A stretch of DNA of 64,000 nt, taken from CAZNHL01 sp964572965. Lineage in GTDB: Bacteria > Bacteroidota > Bacteroidia > Cytophagales > UBA9547. The DNA is taken from NCBI GenBank assembly GCA_964572965.1, contig CAZNHL010000002.1:1-64000 (forward strand), given 5' to 3'. This document shows positions 1 to 10,394 of the stretch, in pieces. The translations under genes were made by a program, and so were the position numbers. Below the pieces are notes generated by a model. The model searched no databases, was not told where the DNA came from, and was given only the letters and a program-made list of their open reading frames with translations. Each line of letters begins with the position of its first letter. Position 1 is the first letter of the stretch.

Positions 1-959
1 GCTTTCCAGCCCAAAACCTTATTGGCTTTTGTAACATCGGCCCAAACCTTTTCAACATCTCCGGCACGTCTTTCAGAGAGAATATAATTCAATTTGACCC
101 CTGCAATTCTTTCAAACTCCTGAATCAATTCAAGTACGCTTACCCCGTCACCGGTACCAATGTTAAATACCTCAAAAAGACGTTCTACATCTTGCTTTGC
201 AAGGAATTCAATTGCTGCAATATGTGCATGCGCAAGATCTACCACATGAATATAATCTCTCACACAAGAACCGTCTTTTGTATTATAATCAGTGCCGAAT
301 ACCTGCATAGAAGCACGTTTACCTATCGCAGTTTGAGTAACTACAGGAAGCAGGTTAGTTGGTGCATTCAAAGGCAACTCACCTATTAATCCACTTGCAT
401 GAGACCCAACAGGATTAAAATACCTTAATGAAGCTATTTTTAACTTNNNNNNNNNNGAGTAATCCGTTAAAATCTCCTCACAAATCTTTTTAGAGTTAGC
501 GTAAGGAGATTCACATTTACCCACTGGTGTATTTTCTGTTACCGGAAAACTGCTTGGGTTACCATAAACACTGCATGAAGAAGAGAACAAGAAGTTGGTT
601 ACTCCAAATGCCTCACAGACCTTCAGCAAAGTCACAAGCCCTCCGACATTGTTTTCATAATACTTCAAAGGTTCATTTACCGACTCTCCTACAGACTTGT
701 AAGCAGCAAAATGAATCACAGTATCAATACTAGGGTGTTTCTCAAACAGCTTTGTCAAAGCCTCTGAATCTTTAACATCTACCTCTTCAAATAATATTTT
801 TTTAGAAGTAATGGTTTCAACCCTATCTATAATATAGTGTCTTGAATTAGAATAATTATCCAAAACCACTAATTCATACCCTTTATTTAGCAACTCAACT
901 ACCGTATGAGAGCCAATATAACCAGCCCCACCTGTTAGTAAAACCTTCCTGACTTTCAT
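1..959 (-). CDS. galE: UDP-glucose 4-epimerase GalE (3' end outside the window, internal gap)
   Basis: Interconverts UDP-glucose and UDP-galactose for sugar metabolism and envelope polysaccharide. I translated the minus strand from ATG at 959. It opens with the Rossmann NAD-binding motif TGGAGYIGSH (about residues 9-18), then has SSSCSVYGNP, the YxxxK-type catalytic motif YANSK, the LRYFNPVG block and a late NIGTGDGVSVLEL segment, all typical of GalE. About 319 codons are visible, so only the last few residues (usual length about 340) lie beyond base 1. A run of 10 N (447-456) interrupts it but keeps the reading frame. The start codon directly abuts the stop of the metallo-beta-lactamase gene at 960, so the two are probably co-transcribed. 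Confidence 0.95.
   Translation of the reverse strand, partial: MKVRKVLLTGGAGYIGSHTVVELLNKGYELVVLDNYSNSRHYIIDRVETITSKKILFEEVDVKDSEALTKLFEKHPSIDTVIHFAAYKSVGESVNEPLKYYENNVGGLVTLLKVCEAFGVTNFLFSSSCSVYGNPSSFPVTENTPVGKCESPYANSKKICEEILTDYXXXXKLKIASLRYFNPVGSHASGLIGELPLNAPTNLLPVVTQTAIGKRASMQVFGTDYNTKDGSCVRDYIHVVDLAHAHIAAIEFLAKQDVERLFEVFNIGTGDGVSVLELIQEFERIAGVKLNYILSERRAGDVEKVWADVTKANKVLGWK
447..456. other. 10-N assembly gap inside galE
   Basis: Ten N lie between the codons for DYS and KLK of GalE. Counting them keeps the frame and leaves about three unknown residues, close to the spacing in other GalE proteins. The flanks do not repeat each other. The gap may therefore be nearly true to size. Confidence 0.9.
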
Positions 960-2354
960 TTATATTCCTTTAAATAAATCAAATGCCTCCATATAATTGG
1001 GCACTGTTGTATTCCACCCAAACTCTCTCTGGATTGTCTCACCAAACTGTTGACTAACTTCAGGTTCACCATGTACAATAAATGTATTTTTAGGTGCTTC
1101 TTTAAAGTTCTTCAACCAACGTAGTAATTCTGCTCTGTCGGCATGAGCAGATAACCCATTCATGTGCACAACATTACATTTTACGTCAACTTCTTCGCCA
1201 AATATCCTGATTTTAGTTTCACCATCCAAAATACGTCTTCCCCTTGTCCCTTCTGACTGATACCCGACAAATAGTACGGTGTCCTGAGGCCGTGACAAGC
1301 GATGGTATAAATGGTGCAAAATACGTCCGCCATTACACATACCACTTGAAGAAATAATAATAGCATTGCCAGTAATATTATTTAAGGCAATCGACTCATT
1401 TTGATTCCTGTAATAATGTAAATTGGGAAAATCAAACACTGACTCTAAACGGCTATCTTCCTTCAAAGTATGAAAAGTATGATGGCGCTTAAACAAAGCT
1501 GTTACGTTTATCCCCATTGGACTATCAATAAAAACAGGTACACTAGGAATTAAACGTTCATCAATCAACTGCTTAAAATAATAAAGCAAAGTCTGTGTCC
1601 GTCCTACTGCAAACGCAGGAATTACAACACACCCTCCTTTTTCAAAGGCTTCATTAATCAATTGTGCTAAGTTTTCCTTGATATTCCCGGGAGGGTTATC
1701 TTTATTACCATAGGTAGACTCAACCAGCAGGATATCAGCATCTTTTATTGGTGACGGGTTCCTTAAAATCGGTTTATGATAACGGCCGATATCACCAGAA
1801 AACACAAGTGTTTTTCGCATTTTATCACCTTGCAAAAACATTTCAGTGATAGCAGACCCTAAAATATGACCGGCATCATGATACTTAATGGCAATTTTAT
1901 CCGAAAGCTGAATACGCTGATTGTAGCGATAACCTTTTAAATAAGGTAATACCTTAATAACATCATCAGTGTTATACAACGGCATTGGTTTTTCGTGCTT
2001 AGAATAACCCTTCTTAAATGCGAAATCAGCTTCTTCCTCCTGCAACTTTGCAGAATCCAGTAACAAAATCTCCATCAGGTCTTTTGTAGCTGCTGTGCAA
2101 TACACAGGTCCTTTAAAACCTTCTTTAAATAGCTTTGGCAAATAGCCGGTATGGTCAATGTGTGCGTGAGTGATAACGACGGCATTAATTAACTTTGCAG
2201 GAACAGGAAACTCACCCCAGTTTTTTAAACGTAGGTCTTTTATACCCTGAAAAAGTCCGCAATCAACCAGAACCTTGAAGTCATCAATCTCAATTAAATA
2301 CTTTGACCCCGTAACTGCCTGTGCTCCACCTAAAAATCTAATGCGAACGTTCAA
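960..2354 (-). CDS. MBL-fold metallo-hydrolase with beta-CASP domain (RNA exonuclease-like)
   Basis: A 464-residue member of the YSH1/CPSF-73-like group (COG1236), zinc-dependent nucleases that usually process RNA in the cytoplasm. The metal-binding motif HAHIDH is at residues 63-68. The LVFSGDIG and LVESTYGN blocks follow, then the beta-CASP insert (VIPAFAVGRTQ, IDSPMG, ISSSGMCNGG) and the C-terminal GLSAHADR and FIVHGE motifs of the RNA-specificity part. The reading frame starts with TTG at 2354; no in-frame ATG lies upstream of the conserved RIRFLGGAQAVTGS start, so TTG is accepted. The exact RNA target cannot be read from the sequence. It ends one base before galE begins. Confidence 0.92.
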   Translation of the reverse strand: MNVRIRFLGGAQAVTGSKYLIEIDDFKVLVDCGLFQGIKDLRLKNWGEFPVPAKLINAVVITHAHIDHTGYLPKLFKEGFKGPVYCTAATKDLMEILLLDSAKLQEEEADFAFKKGYSKHEKPMPLYNTDDVIKVLPYLKGYRYNQRIQLSDKIAIKYHDAGHILGSAITEMFLQGDKMRKTLVFSGDIGRYHKPILRNPSPIKDADILLVESTYGNKDNPPGNIKENLAQLINEAFEKGGCVVIPAFAVGRTQTLLYYFKQLIDERLIPSVPVFIDSPMGINVTALFKRHHTFHTLKEDSRLESVFDFPNLHYYRNQNESIALNNITGNAIIISSSGMCNGGRILHHLYHRLSRPQDTVLFVGYQSEGTRGRRILDGETKIRIFGEEVDVKCNVVHMNGLSAHADRAELLRWLKNFKEAPKNTFIVHGEPEVSQQFGETIQREFGWNTTVPNYMEAFDLFKGI

Positions 2355-2541
2355 TGTAGTATATATTAAAAGTGGCTAATGCGGTTTAGTACGTAAATAA
2401 CATATTTTTGAATCAAAAATAATTACTTTTAATTACTTTCGTTTTCTATCTTGTATTAATATTTGAAAATAATTAAAAAGCTTAGTTATATAATTCTAAA
2501 GCATTTTTCGTTATTACAAGCCAAGGAAGAATCGCCTAATC
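2355..2541. other. Divergent AT-rich promoter region
   Basis: This spacer separates the minus-strand metallo-hydrolase from the plus-strand PorV/PorQ-family gene. It is very AT-rich and must hold both promoters. A TACTTTCG box resembling the Bacteroidota -7 element TAnnTTTG lies on the plus strand near 2434, but no convincing -33 partner was found. Confidence 0.4.
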
Positions 2542-3648
2542 ATGCAATATTTAAAAATCTTATTCTTAGTAACCACTATTACATTATCCGGTTACTCTGT
2601 TTTTTCTCAAAATGTAAGTGCACCTAAATATTCCAACGAATTTCTGAATATTGGTGTAGGGGCCCGCGGTCTTGCTATGGGACGCAGTCAGGTTGCATCT
2701 GTAAGTGACGTTACGTCAGGATACTGGAATCCGGCAGGAATGAATGATATTACTTCTAAATATGACATTGCTTATATGCACAATGAATATTTTGGGGGAA
2801 TTGCGAAATATGACTATGCCGCCGCCGCCGCCCGTATTGACTCTCAAAGTGTTTTAGGTATTTCTTATATCCGTTTTGGTATTGACAATATTCCCGACAC
2901 GCGCTTTTTATTTGATGCTAACGGACAACTTGATTATAACAGAATCAAATACTTCAGTGCTACTGATAATGCATTCCTGCTTACTTATGCCAGTAAAATA
3001 AAGAAAATACCAGGTCTTAAAGTTGGTGCAAATTTTAAAGTCATTTATAGAAATATTGGTTCTTTTGCCAATGCCTGGGGATTTGGACTTGATGCCGGAG
3101 CAAAATATCAATATAAAAAATGGATGTTTGGTGCTGTTGCCCGTGACATTACCAGCACTTTTAATGTATGGACAATTAATGGCGGTGAACTGGAAGCTGC
3201 TTACTTAAGGGCAGCCTCTATAGATTCCAGCGCACAAAATACTGTACCATCCAATTCTATAGAACTAACAATTCCACGGGTGATTCTCGGAATCGGCAGA
3301 TACTTTAACATTACTAAGAATCAGAAAGTAGGACTCTTGGCTTCAGTCGATTTAGACCTTACTTTTGACGGAAAGCGAAATGTACTTGTCAAATCTCAGG
3401 CTGTTTCTCTAGATCCCAAGATAGGGCTTGAGTTAAATTACCAGAAGATTGTATTCCTGAGAGCCGGAGCCGGTACTTTCCAACAACTCAAAAACTTTGA
3501 CAACTCGCAATACTGGACCTGGGACCCGAACTTCGGAGTTGGTGTCAGAATAAAATCAGTCACTATAGATTATTCTCTTACCAATATGAATAACTTATCT
3601 GACGGTTTATATTCAAACGTTTTTTCTGTTCGTATTAATCTTAACTAA
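2542..3648 (+). CDS. PorV/PorQ family outer membrane protein
   Basis: 368 residues with a cleavable signal peptide (residues 1-22, ending VFSQ). The segment after it, FLNIGVGARGLAMGRSQVA followed by YWNPAG, is the hallmark of the PorV/PorQ (UPF0164-like) family: FadL-like barrels that act as T9SS outer-membrane shuttles. Repeated beta-hairpins run to the end, which closes with FSVRINLN as barrel proteins do. PorV binds the C-terminal domain of T9SS cargo and delivers it to the PorU sortase. Here the gene sits 8 bases upstream of a PorU2 gene, so it is probably the dedicated partner of that sortase. Whether it is the main PorV of the cell or a second copy cannot be told from this window. Confidence 0.85.
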   Translation: MQYLKILFLVTTITLSGYSVFSQNVSAPKYSNEFLNIGVGARGLAMGRSQVASVSDVTSGYWNPAGMNDITSKYDIAYMHNEYFGGIAKYDYAAAAARIDSQSVLGISYIRFGIDNIPDTRFLFDANGQLDYNRIKYFSATDNAFLLTYASKIKKIPGLKVGANFKVIYRNIGSFANAWGFGLDAGAKYQYKKWMFGAVARDITSTFNVWTINGGELEAAYLRAASIDSSAQNTVPSNSIELTIPRVILGIGRYFNITKNQKVGLLASVDLDLTFDGKRNVLVKSQAVSLDPKIGLELNYQKIVFLRAGAGTFQQLKNFDNSQYWTWDPNFGVGVRIKSVTIDYSLTNMNNLSDGLYSNVFSVRINLN

Positions 3649-3656
3649 TCCGGTGC

Positions 3657-6600
3657 ATGAATAGAACTTTACGCTATATATCCCTTTCAATTCTTTTTTT
3701 CATAACCCTGCTCTTCTCCCAACACGCAGAATCACAAACTTTTGCCAACAACTGGTTGGTACAAGGTCAGCAATACTTTAAAATACCAATCAGTACAACG
3801 GCACTTTATCGTGTTAACCACGATGTGCTTGTTAGTTCAAATATCCCTACTGCTCAATTTACCCCGCAAAACATACAGCTTTTCAGGAGGGGTATACAAC
3901 AAAACATCAAGGTTATAGATAACAATAACAATAATGTATTTGACACTGATGATTATTTTGAATTTTATGGCAGCCAGAATGATGGCAAATTAGATTCTCT
4001 TCTATATACCAGTAAAGAGGCTCATATTAACCCGAACTACAGTTTATATTCGGATACATCCTATTACTTTCTGACAAGCTCCAATACCGGCCCATACAAG
4101 CGTATTACTCAACAAAATTTTACAGGGTCGCCGGTTAATCAACCGTATATTTACGACGAAATCATTACAACCTATAGAGACACATACTTAAAAGGTTACT
4201 ATTATAATGATGCTGCAATTAACTCCCGGTATGGAGAAGCAGAAGGCTGGTCTTCTGGCACATCTTCTAGCACAGCCAGTAATGCAAATGCGGCAATTAC
4301 CAAAACTATCCCTATCAATAATGCTTACACAACAGCAGGGCAAGCTTACCTAGAGGTATCTCTGGCAGGTTTAAACAATTCCGACTTTTCAAATTATATA
4401 GAACACCAGTTTCAAATTTCAATTGGAAAAGATGCTTCATCACTACAAGTAATTGGCAACTCTCCTACCCTTACCACAAACAGAGGATTTGTAAATTATT
4501 TATATACAACAGAAATCAATGATTTGTCGGTATTTAGTTCAAACAGCTTCGTAGTTAGTATCAAAGACAACAGCACTTTTCGTGATGCAATATTTTCATG
4601 TGCATATATTAAAATTAAATACCCGCAAACGCCGGTAGAAACATCTAATTCTAAAACATTACTAACAGAAATCAACTCCGGAAACTCTTACAACATTCCG
4701 TTAGTGGCAGGGTATACGCCCAATACTTACGACATTACAGACTTAAATAATATCACCAGTATCGGTAGCACTATCAATAACAACGCTCTTAATTTTAGCA
4801 TTAATACTAATTCACAACAGCATCGCATTGCATTAATCGCAAATCCGGCTATAGTTCCGGCATTATTCCCCGTTAATGTACTTCCTCTTTATACAAGTAC
4901 AGATTCTACTTATATTATCATTTCACATCCGGCTTTGATGAAACCTGCAAAGGGTTCGGCAAATCCTGTTGCTGATTATGCAAACTATAGAGCTTCTGCT
5001 CAAGGCGGACAATTTGATGTAATAACAGCATCAATTTTAGACATTTACGACAATTTCAATTACGGAGAAACCAGTCCTGCAGCTATCAGAAGTTTCTGTC
5101 AGTTTATGTGCAGAAATGCCAACCAAATACCTGACTACCTGTTTATTATAGGAAAAGGAAGAGACATTAACTACAATAATTATCGCCACCTCTCTCCAAG
5201 TCAGAAAACAGACCCTAATTATATCCCTTCGTGGGGAATTCCTGCCTCTGACCACCTTTTTGTAGAAGGCTTAGCAGGGCAACCCCGATATATTCCAGCG
5301 TTTCCAATTGGCAGAATAGCTTCAACAACTCCAGACCAAGTAGTAGCATATCGTGACAAAATAATGGCTATGGAGTCTCAACCTTTTGATCAACTTTGGA
5401 GAAAAAGGGCTATTCATTTAAGTGGCGGTAGAGATGAAGGACAAATTGCAGCATTCCGCTCTTATATGGCAACCTTTGCTCAGACTTATAAAGGTCCATA
5501 TGTAGGCGGACTGGTTAATGCTTATTCAAAAACAACAACAAACAGCGTTGAAGTTTTCAATCTAAGTAAAGAAGTTAATGCAGGTACTTCAATGATTACC
5601 TTCTTCGGGCACTCTGCGCCCAATGTTACAGATATTGATATTGGCTATGTTTCAAGTGAATTATATGATTATAATAACACTAATAAATATCCGATAATAC
5701 TTCTTAACGGATGTAGCTCCGGTAATATGTTTGGTTCTTACACCTTTGGTGAAGACTGGATCAATACCGCTAATAAAGGCGCTATTGCATTTATCGGTAA
5801 TTCCGGCGATGGCTTTACAAATTCATTGTATGACTATTGCTCACTTTGGTATGATGTTAATTTTGCTGATAGTACTTATCTCAACCGCCCAATTGGGAAT
5901 GTCCAATCTGAAGTATTTAAGCGTTTTAAAACATTAATGGGCTCCAGTATTAACAACCTTGTAGATACAACTATATATATAGCACAAATGCAACAGTCAA
6001 ACCTGCAAGGAGACCCTGCTTTTGTATTATTCAAACCAAACAAACCTGATTACAAAACCTCCGACGAACAACTTTTTATCCGTTCTGCCGACGGACGCCC
6101 AGTAACGGCTGTTTCTGACTCTTTTCTCCTAGGCATTGTTATTCAGAATCTGGGGCTAACTAATCCTGCAATTCGGCTTCCGATAAAAGTAGTACGAACT
6201 TTTCCTGACGGCACCTCAATTACATATGCACCTAAAAGCGTTCCTGAAATATCTAATATTGATACAGTCTATTTTAGTATTCCAACCGGAGGTGTAAACT
6301 CTTTTGGAAACAACAGCCTTACAGTAACACTTAACTATAACAATTCGATATTAGAAATAAATAGTAATAACAATACCGGCACTATCAATTTATTCCTTCA
6401 GCAAAGCGGAGTGAGTTGTTTATACCCTAAAGAATTTTCCATTGTATCCGTTAAAACAATAAGTCTGATAGCACAATCGACAGATTTATTAACCAAAGCT
6501 AAAGAGTATTATTTCGAAATAGATACAGCCTGGACTTTTACCAGTTCTATCAAACAAACTCAGGTCATTTCCGCGACTTCCTTGCCAACCTGGAATGATA

Positions 6601-8807
6601 TAAACTTACTTCAGGGACTGCCTTCAAATGCTGACAGCACTGTTTTCTACTGGCGTGTGCGTTACAAAGATTTAGCAACAGGTGTTGATACGCTCTACGG
6701 AACCAGCTCCTTTATATATATTCCTAACAGCCCTGATGGATGGGCACAGGCACAGTTTCCTCAATTTCTGAAAAACCATGACTCTCCTTCCCTAAAAAGG
6801 GATACATTACAACGAAAATGGAGGTTTGGGCAAGAAAACCTGACTATAGATGTTACCACATACGGTAACGTCCCCCCTGACTACGACTATAAAAAAGTCA
6901 GACTTTATCTGAATGGCGCTCCATATATCACCGGAGATTTTGAATTTCATGGAGGACAGGGAATATTAGCTGTAGCTTTTGATAAAAGCAACCTTGATAG
7001 TTATACAAAATTTGGAGATATATTCTCTTACAGTCGTTATGTACCTACTTATATTTGCGGACAAAATTCTGCTATAAACAGGTTTGTTGCCGGAGGGTTT
7101 ATTGGAGATACAATCAATAATAATGCAACCAAAAACGCCTATCTTCAATTTTCAGCATACCTTGATTCGATAAAATCACAAGATTATGTATTGTTATTCT
7201 CGGTCGGAAATGCTGCTTATAGCAAATGGTCTAGCACAACAAAAAACAAATTGATAAGTCAGGGGGCTACAAAACTCCAGCACCTAACTGACAATGATCC
7301 TTATATTCTCTTGTATCAAAAAAATGTAGGTGTAATTGCTGAAATTGTCGCTGATACAAGTATTGACAATTACCTAAAAGCTCCTTTAACACTTCAGAAA
7401 ACGGTATCGATCAAATATGACCAAGGTGCTATAACCTCCACTAAAATAGGCCCCTCCTCTTCATGGAAGCAACTATTCAGAAAAGTAGAAATTGATAATC
7501 CGGCAAACGACCAATGGAATTTTGACCTGTTGGGCTATGATCTTAAAAACAATGAAACAGTTATCAAACCGGCATTCGTACCAGTGAATGGCATGGATCT
7601 CAGCACAGAAATTGACTCTACAAAATTCAGTTACATTGCCCTGAGAGCTAACCTGAAAGACTCTGATGCCACAACAATGACTCCGCCGCAATTGAAGCAC
7701 TGGATTGTAACTTCCAACAATAATATTCCAGAAGGCACTATCATTGTTGACAATAGTGATGACAAATATTCAGTAACCAAATCTGTATTTGAAGGAGATA
7801 AAGTATCTGTAACCTATTCCTTCAAAAACATTTCCAACAAACCGTTTAAAAACCCATTGATTATTCAATATTCCATTAAAAATCTGAATACCAATAAAAC
7901 GTTTTTTGCCTATGACACAATCAAGTATGTTTTAGAGCCAATGGCTTCATTTACTAAAACATATACTTTTGACACTTATGATTTCCCGGGGACCAACAAT
8001 CTTCAGGTATTTGTAAATCCGCAACTACAACAAGAAGAGTATTATACCAATAATGTATGGATTATCCCGATCAATGTGATCCATGTAAGTATTAACCCTG
8101 TCATGGAAGTCACTTTCGATGGTGCTAAAATATTTGATGGCGACATTGTTTCACCAACTCCATTCATTAATGTAACGGTAACAGATTTTAACAAATTCAA
8201 ATTTAAAACAGATACTACCGGCATAAAACTTCTTCTTTCAAGAGATAGTCTTAATGCAACTCCTCAATTGTTAACTTTTAATACCCCTGGCGTTAGATTT
8301 ATACCTGAAACTTCTAACAATAAATATAGGATCGAATATCAACCTCCTGCGGCTTTAGCAGATGGTAAATATATATTATCCGTACAGGCAACCGATGCCA
8401 GCGGCAACCAATCCGGTATTAATCCATATCAGGTAAGGTTTGAAGTCATCAATAAATCCGCTATTACTAATTTCTTCCCATACCCGAACCCATTCTCTAA
8501 TCACACAAAGTTTGTGTTTACGCTTACGGGAGCAGAAATCCCTAATGAGATAAAAATACAGATTATGACAGTATCAGGTGTTGTAGTCAGGGAAATCCTC
8601 CAAAATGAGATAGGTCCTGTCAGGATAGGAAATAACATTACACAATATGCCTGGGATGGCACAGATGAATATGGAGACAAATTAGCTAACGGAGTGTATC
8701 TATACAGAGTCTATGTTAACTCTAACGGCAAAAGTCTGGACCAAAGGGGTACCGCGGCAGACCGGGCCTTCAAACATAATATTGGTAAGCTTGTTATACT
8801 GCGCTAA
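3657..8807 (+). CDS. PorU2-type T9SS sortase (C25 gingipain-like peptidase)
   Basis: 1716 residues, signal peptide 1-26 (ending HAESQT). The peptidase C25 core is at about residues 440-790: the catalytic dyad is visible as His652 (FFGHSAP) and Cys686 (LLNGCSSGNM), 34 residues apart as in gingipains. After it comes a long beta-rich region with CARDB-like and Ig-like segments, ending in a FlgD-like module (YPNPFSNHTKF, AWDGTDEYGDKLANGVYLYRV). Canonical PorU is about 1100-1300 residues, so the length fits the longer PorU2 group. The role is cell-surface processing of T9SS cargo at its C-terminal domain. It forms an operon with the upstream PorV/PorQ-family gene and is followed by a strong terminator that begins within its stop codon. 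Confidence 0.85.
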   Translation: MNRTLRYISLSILFFITLLFSQHAESQTFANNWLVQGQQYFKIPISTTALYRVNHDVLVSSNIPTAQFTPQNIQLFRRGIQQNIKVIDNNNNNVFDTDDYFEFYGSQNDGKLDSLLYTSKEAHINPNYSLYSDTSYYFLTSSNTGPYKRITQQNFTGSPVNQPYIYDEIITTYRDTYLKGYYYNDAAINSRYGEAEGWSSGTSSSTASNANAAITKTIPINNAYTTAGQAYLEVSLAGLNNSDFSNYIEHQFQISIGKDASSLQVIGNSPTLTTNRGFVNYLYTTEINDLSVFSSNSFVVSIKDNSTFRDAIFSCAYIKIKYPQTPVETSNSKTLLTEINSGNSYNIPLVAGYTPNTYDITDLNNITSIGSTINNNALNFSINTNSQQHRIALIANPAIVPALFPVNVLPLYTSTDSTYIIISHPALMKPAKGSANPVADYANYRASAQGGQFDVITASILDIYDNFNYGETSPAAIRSFCQFMCRNANQIPDYLFIIGKGRDINYNNYRHLSPSQKTDPNYIPSWGIPASDHLFVEGLAGQPRYIPAFPIGRIASTTPDQVVAYRDKIMAMESQPFDQLWRKRAIHLSGGRDEGQIAAFRSYMATFAQTYKGPYVGGLVNAYSKTTTNSVEVFNLSKEVNAGTSMITFFGHSAPNVTDIDIGYVSSELYDYNNTNKYPIILLNGCSSGNMFGSYTFGEDWINTANKGAIAFIGNSGDGFTNSLYDYCSLWYDVNFADSTYLNRPIGNVQSEVFKRFKTLMGSSINNLVDTTIYIAQMQQSNLQGDPAFVLFKPNKPDYKTSDEQLFIRSADGRPVTAVSDSFLLGIVIQNLGLTNPAIRLPIKVVRTFPDGTSITYAPKSVPEISNIDTVYFSIPTGGVNSFGNNSLTVTLNYNNSILEINSNNNTGTINLFLQQSGVSCLYPKEFSIVSVKTISLIAQSTDLLTKAKEYYFEIDTAWTFTSSIKQTQVISATSLPTWNDINLLQGLPSNADSTVFYWRVRYKDLATGVDTLYGTSSFIYIPNSPDGWAQAQFPQFLKNHDSPSLKRDTLQRKWRFGQENLTIDVTTYGNVPPDYDYKKVRLYLNGAPYITGDFEFHGGQGILAVAFDKSNLDSYTKFGDIFSYSRYVPTYICGQNSAINRFVAGGFIGDTINNNATKNAYLQFSAYLDSIKSQDYVLLFSVGNAAYSKWSSTTKNKLISQGATKLQHLTDNDPYILLYQKNVGVIAEIVADTSIDNYLKAPLTLQKTVSIKYDQGAITSTKIGPSSSWKQLFRKVEIDNPANDQWNFDLLGYDLKNNETVIKPAFVPVNGMDLSTEIDSTKFSYIALRANLKDSDATTMTPPQLKHWIVTSNNNIPEGTIIVDNSDDKYSVTKSVFEGDKVSVTYSFKNISNKPFKNPLIIQYSIKNLNTNKTFFAYDTIKYVLEPMASFTKTYTFDTYDFPGTNNLQVFVNPQLQQEEYYTNNVWIIPINVIHVSINPVMEVTFDGAKIFDGDIVSPTPFINVTVTDFNKFKFKTDTTGIKLLLSRDSLNATPQLLTFNTPGVRFIPETSNNKYRIEYQPPAALADGKYILSVQATDASGNQSGINPYQVRFEVINKSAITNFFPYPNPFSNHTKFVFTLTGAEIPNEIKIQIMTVSGVVVREILQNEIGPVRIGNNITQYAWDGTDEYGDKLANGVYLYRVYVNSNGKSLDQRGTAADRAFKHNIGKLVILR

Positions 8808-8847
8808 AACAAAGAACCACCTAAACAAAACAGGTGGTTCTTTGTTT
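8807..8847 (+). terminator. Rho-independent terminator after porU2
   Basis: A perfect 16-bp stem (8807-8822 with 8832-8847) closes a 9-base loop. The stem begins at the last base of the porU2 stop codon and the 3' arm ends TTTGTTT. Confidence 0.85.
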
Positions 8848-8965
8848 ATAAGCATATTACAATACAACAAATAGTTTGACGTTAGATATTTTTGAAAAAA
8901 TATTCTCCATTTTCTTTTCACAACAATTATTGATCATTTTTGATTAATCAATTCAATATAATCAG

Positions 8966-10393
8966 ATGAATTATTTATATCTGCTATTACTTGTACTACT
9001 CCAGTTTAATACTCTTGCACAAGAAATATGGACTTTACCAAAATGTATGGAAGTTGGTATTGAAAATAACCTGAATGTAGACAGGCAGGTATTAAATAAC
9101 CAGACCAATTACATTAACAGGCAGCAATATAAAGCTAACCGTCTTCCTTCTGTAAATGGAAGTGCTACACAAGCTTTTAACTTTGGGCGTTCTATTGACC
9201 CTACTTCCAACCTGTTTGTTCAGCAAACTATTAAGTCAAACAATTTTGCTGCAAATGCCAGCCTGATACTTTTCAATGGTTTCCAAAACAGCAATAATAT
9301 ACGGCAAACTAAAGAGCTATTTGAAAGTGGTAAACTGGATATAGAAAAAGCAAAGAATGATATTCGTTTAAGTATTGCCAGTCAGTACTTACAGATATCC
9401 CTTAATACGAAACAACTTGAAGCGGCAAAAATACAGGTAAAAACAAATGAAGAGTTAATAATAAATCAACAAAAACTTGTAAATGCCGGAGTGCAAAATG
9501 AAGCAAACTTTGCCGCTGCAAAAGCAGAATTAGCCAATGCGCAGTATCAACTTATACTGATAGAAAACCAGGTAAATTTAGGAGAACTTAACATGTGTCA
9601 GCTCCTTCAGATTCCGTATGACGAAAATTTCCAAATAGTACCTATAGATCTTTCAAATACAATTATCGAATCCGATTCAGCACTTACTTCTAAACAGGTA
9701 TATCTGGAGTCACGAGAACAAATGCCCCAAATAAAAAGTGCCATGCTTAAAATAAAAAGTTCACAAACAGCATTGCGGGCAGCCAAAGGAAATCACTACC
9801 CGCGACTTACTATGAACTTCGGAGTACAGACCTTATACTCTTCTCAAAACTATGAAATATCGGGCATTACCTATCAACAATCTGCCACACCGATCGGTTT
9901 TGTAAATAACGACCCGAGTTTAGGTGTTTATAGCATTAGTCCTGTTGTTTCCAGAGAGAGAACTCCTTTTAGAAATCAATTGAGCGACAATGTAAGCGAG
10001 TTTGTCAATTTTCAACTGATAGTGCCAATTTTCACCCAAAAGCAGATTTGGGCAGGCGAAGAAAGGGCTAAACTAAATATTAAACTTGCTGAAAACACAC
10101 AAAAGCAAACAGAAAACACATTAAGGCAGGATGTTGAAACAGCCGTAACCAATTCTAAGGCTGCTGAAGCCCGCTTTACTTTTGCCCGGATATCTCTGGA
10201 GTCTAAAAAACTGAGCTATGAAATGGCAAAAAAACGTTTTGATGCAGGTGCTACAAGTTTGTATGATTTCATCAGGATACAAAGTATTTACCAACAAGCA
10301 GAACTTGATCTGATACAGGCTCGCTACGAATTTTATTTCAGAAATAAAACCATAGATTTCTATAAAGGGAATGTAGACTTTATGAAAGACTAA
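8966..10393 (+). CDS. TolC family outer membrane efflux protein
   Basis: 475 residues with a signal peptide (cleavage after LAQ, about residue 19). Two long helical halves with OEP repeats are seen: the first ends near FNGFQNSNNIRQTKE, the second runs through RFDAGATSLYDFIRIQ. The protein forms the trimeric channel that spans the outer membrane and periplasm in tripartite efflux or type I secretion. It is the first gene of a four-gene unit, with the ATPase starting 1 base after its stop, followed by permease and adaptor, so it most likely serves that MacAB-type pump. Substrate unknown. Confidence 0.93.
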   Translation: MNYLYLLLLVLLQFNTLAQEIWTLPKCMEVGIENNLNVDRQVLNNQTNYINRQQYKANRLPSVNGSATQAFNFGRSIDPTSNLFVQQTIKSNNFAANASLILFNGFQNSNNIRQTKELFESGKLDIEKAKNDIRLSIASQYLQISLNTKQLEAAKIQVKTNEELIINQQKLVNAGVQNEANFAAAKAELANAQYQLILIENQVNLGELNMCQLLQIPYDENFQIVPIDLSNTIIESDSALTSKQVYLESREQMPQIKSAMLKIKSSQTALRAAKGNHYPRLTMNFGVQTLYSSQNYEISGITYQQSATPIGFVNNDPSLGVYSISPVVSRERTPFRNQLSDNVSEFVNFQLIVPIFTQKQIWAGEERAKLNIKLAENTQKQTENTLRQDVETAVTNSKAAEARFTFARISLESKKLSYEMAKKRFDAGATSLYDFIRIQSIYQQAELDLIQARYEFYFRNKTIDFYKGNVDFMKD

Positions 10394-10394
10394 A

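Noticed and set aside
2819..2834. GCC repeat near 2820
   Set aside because: Five alanine codons inside the PorV/PorQ-family barrel; in frame and harmless.
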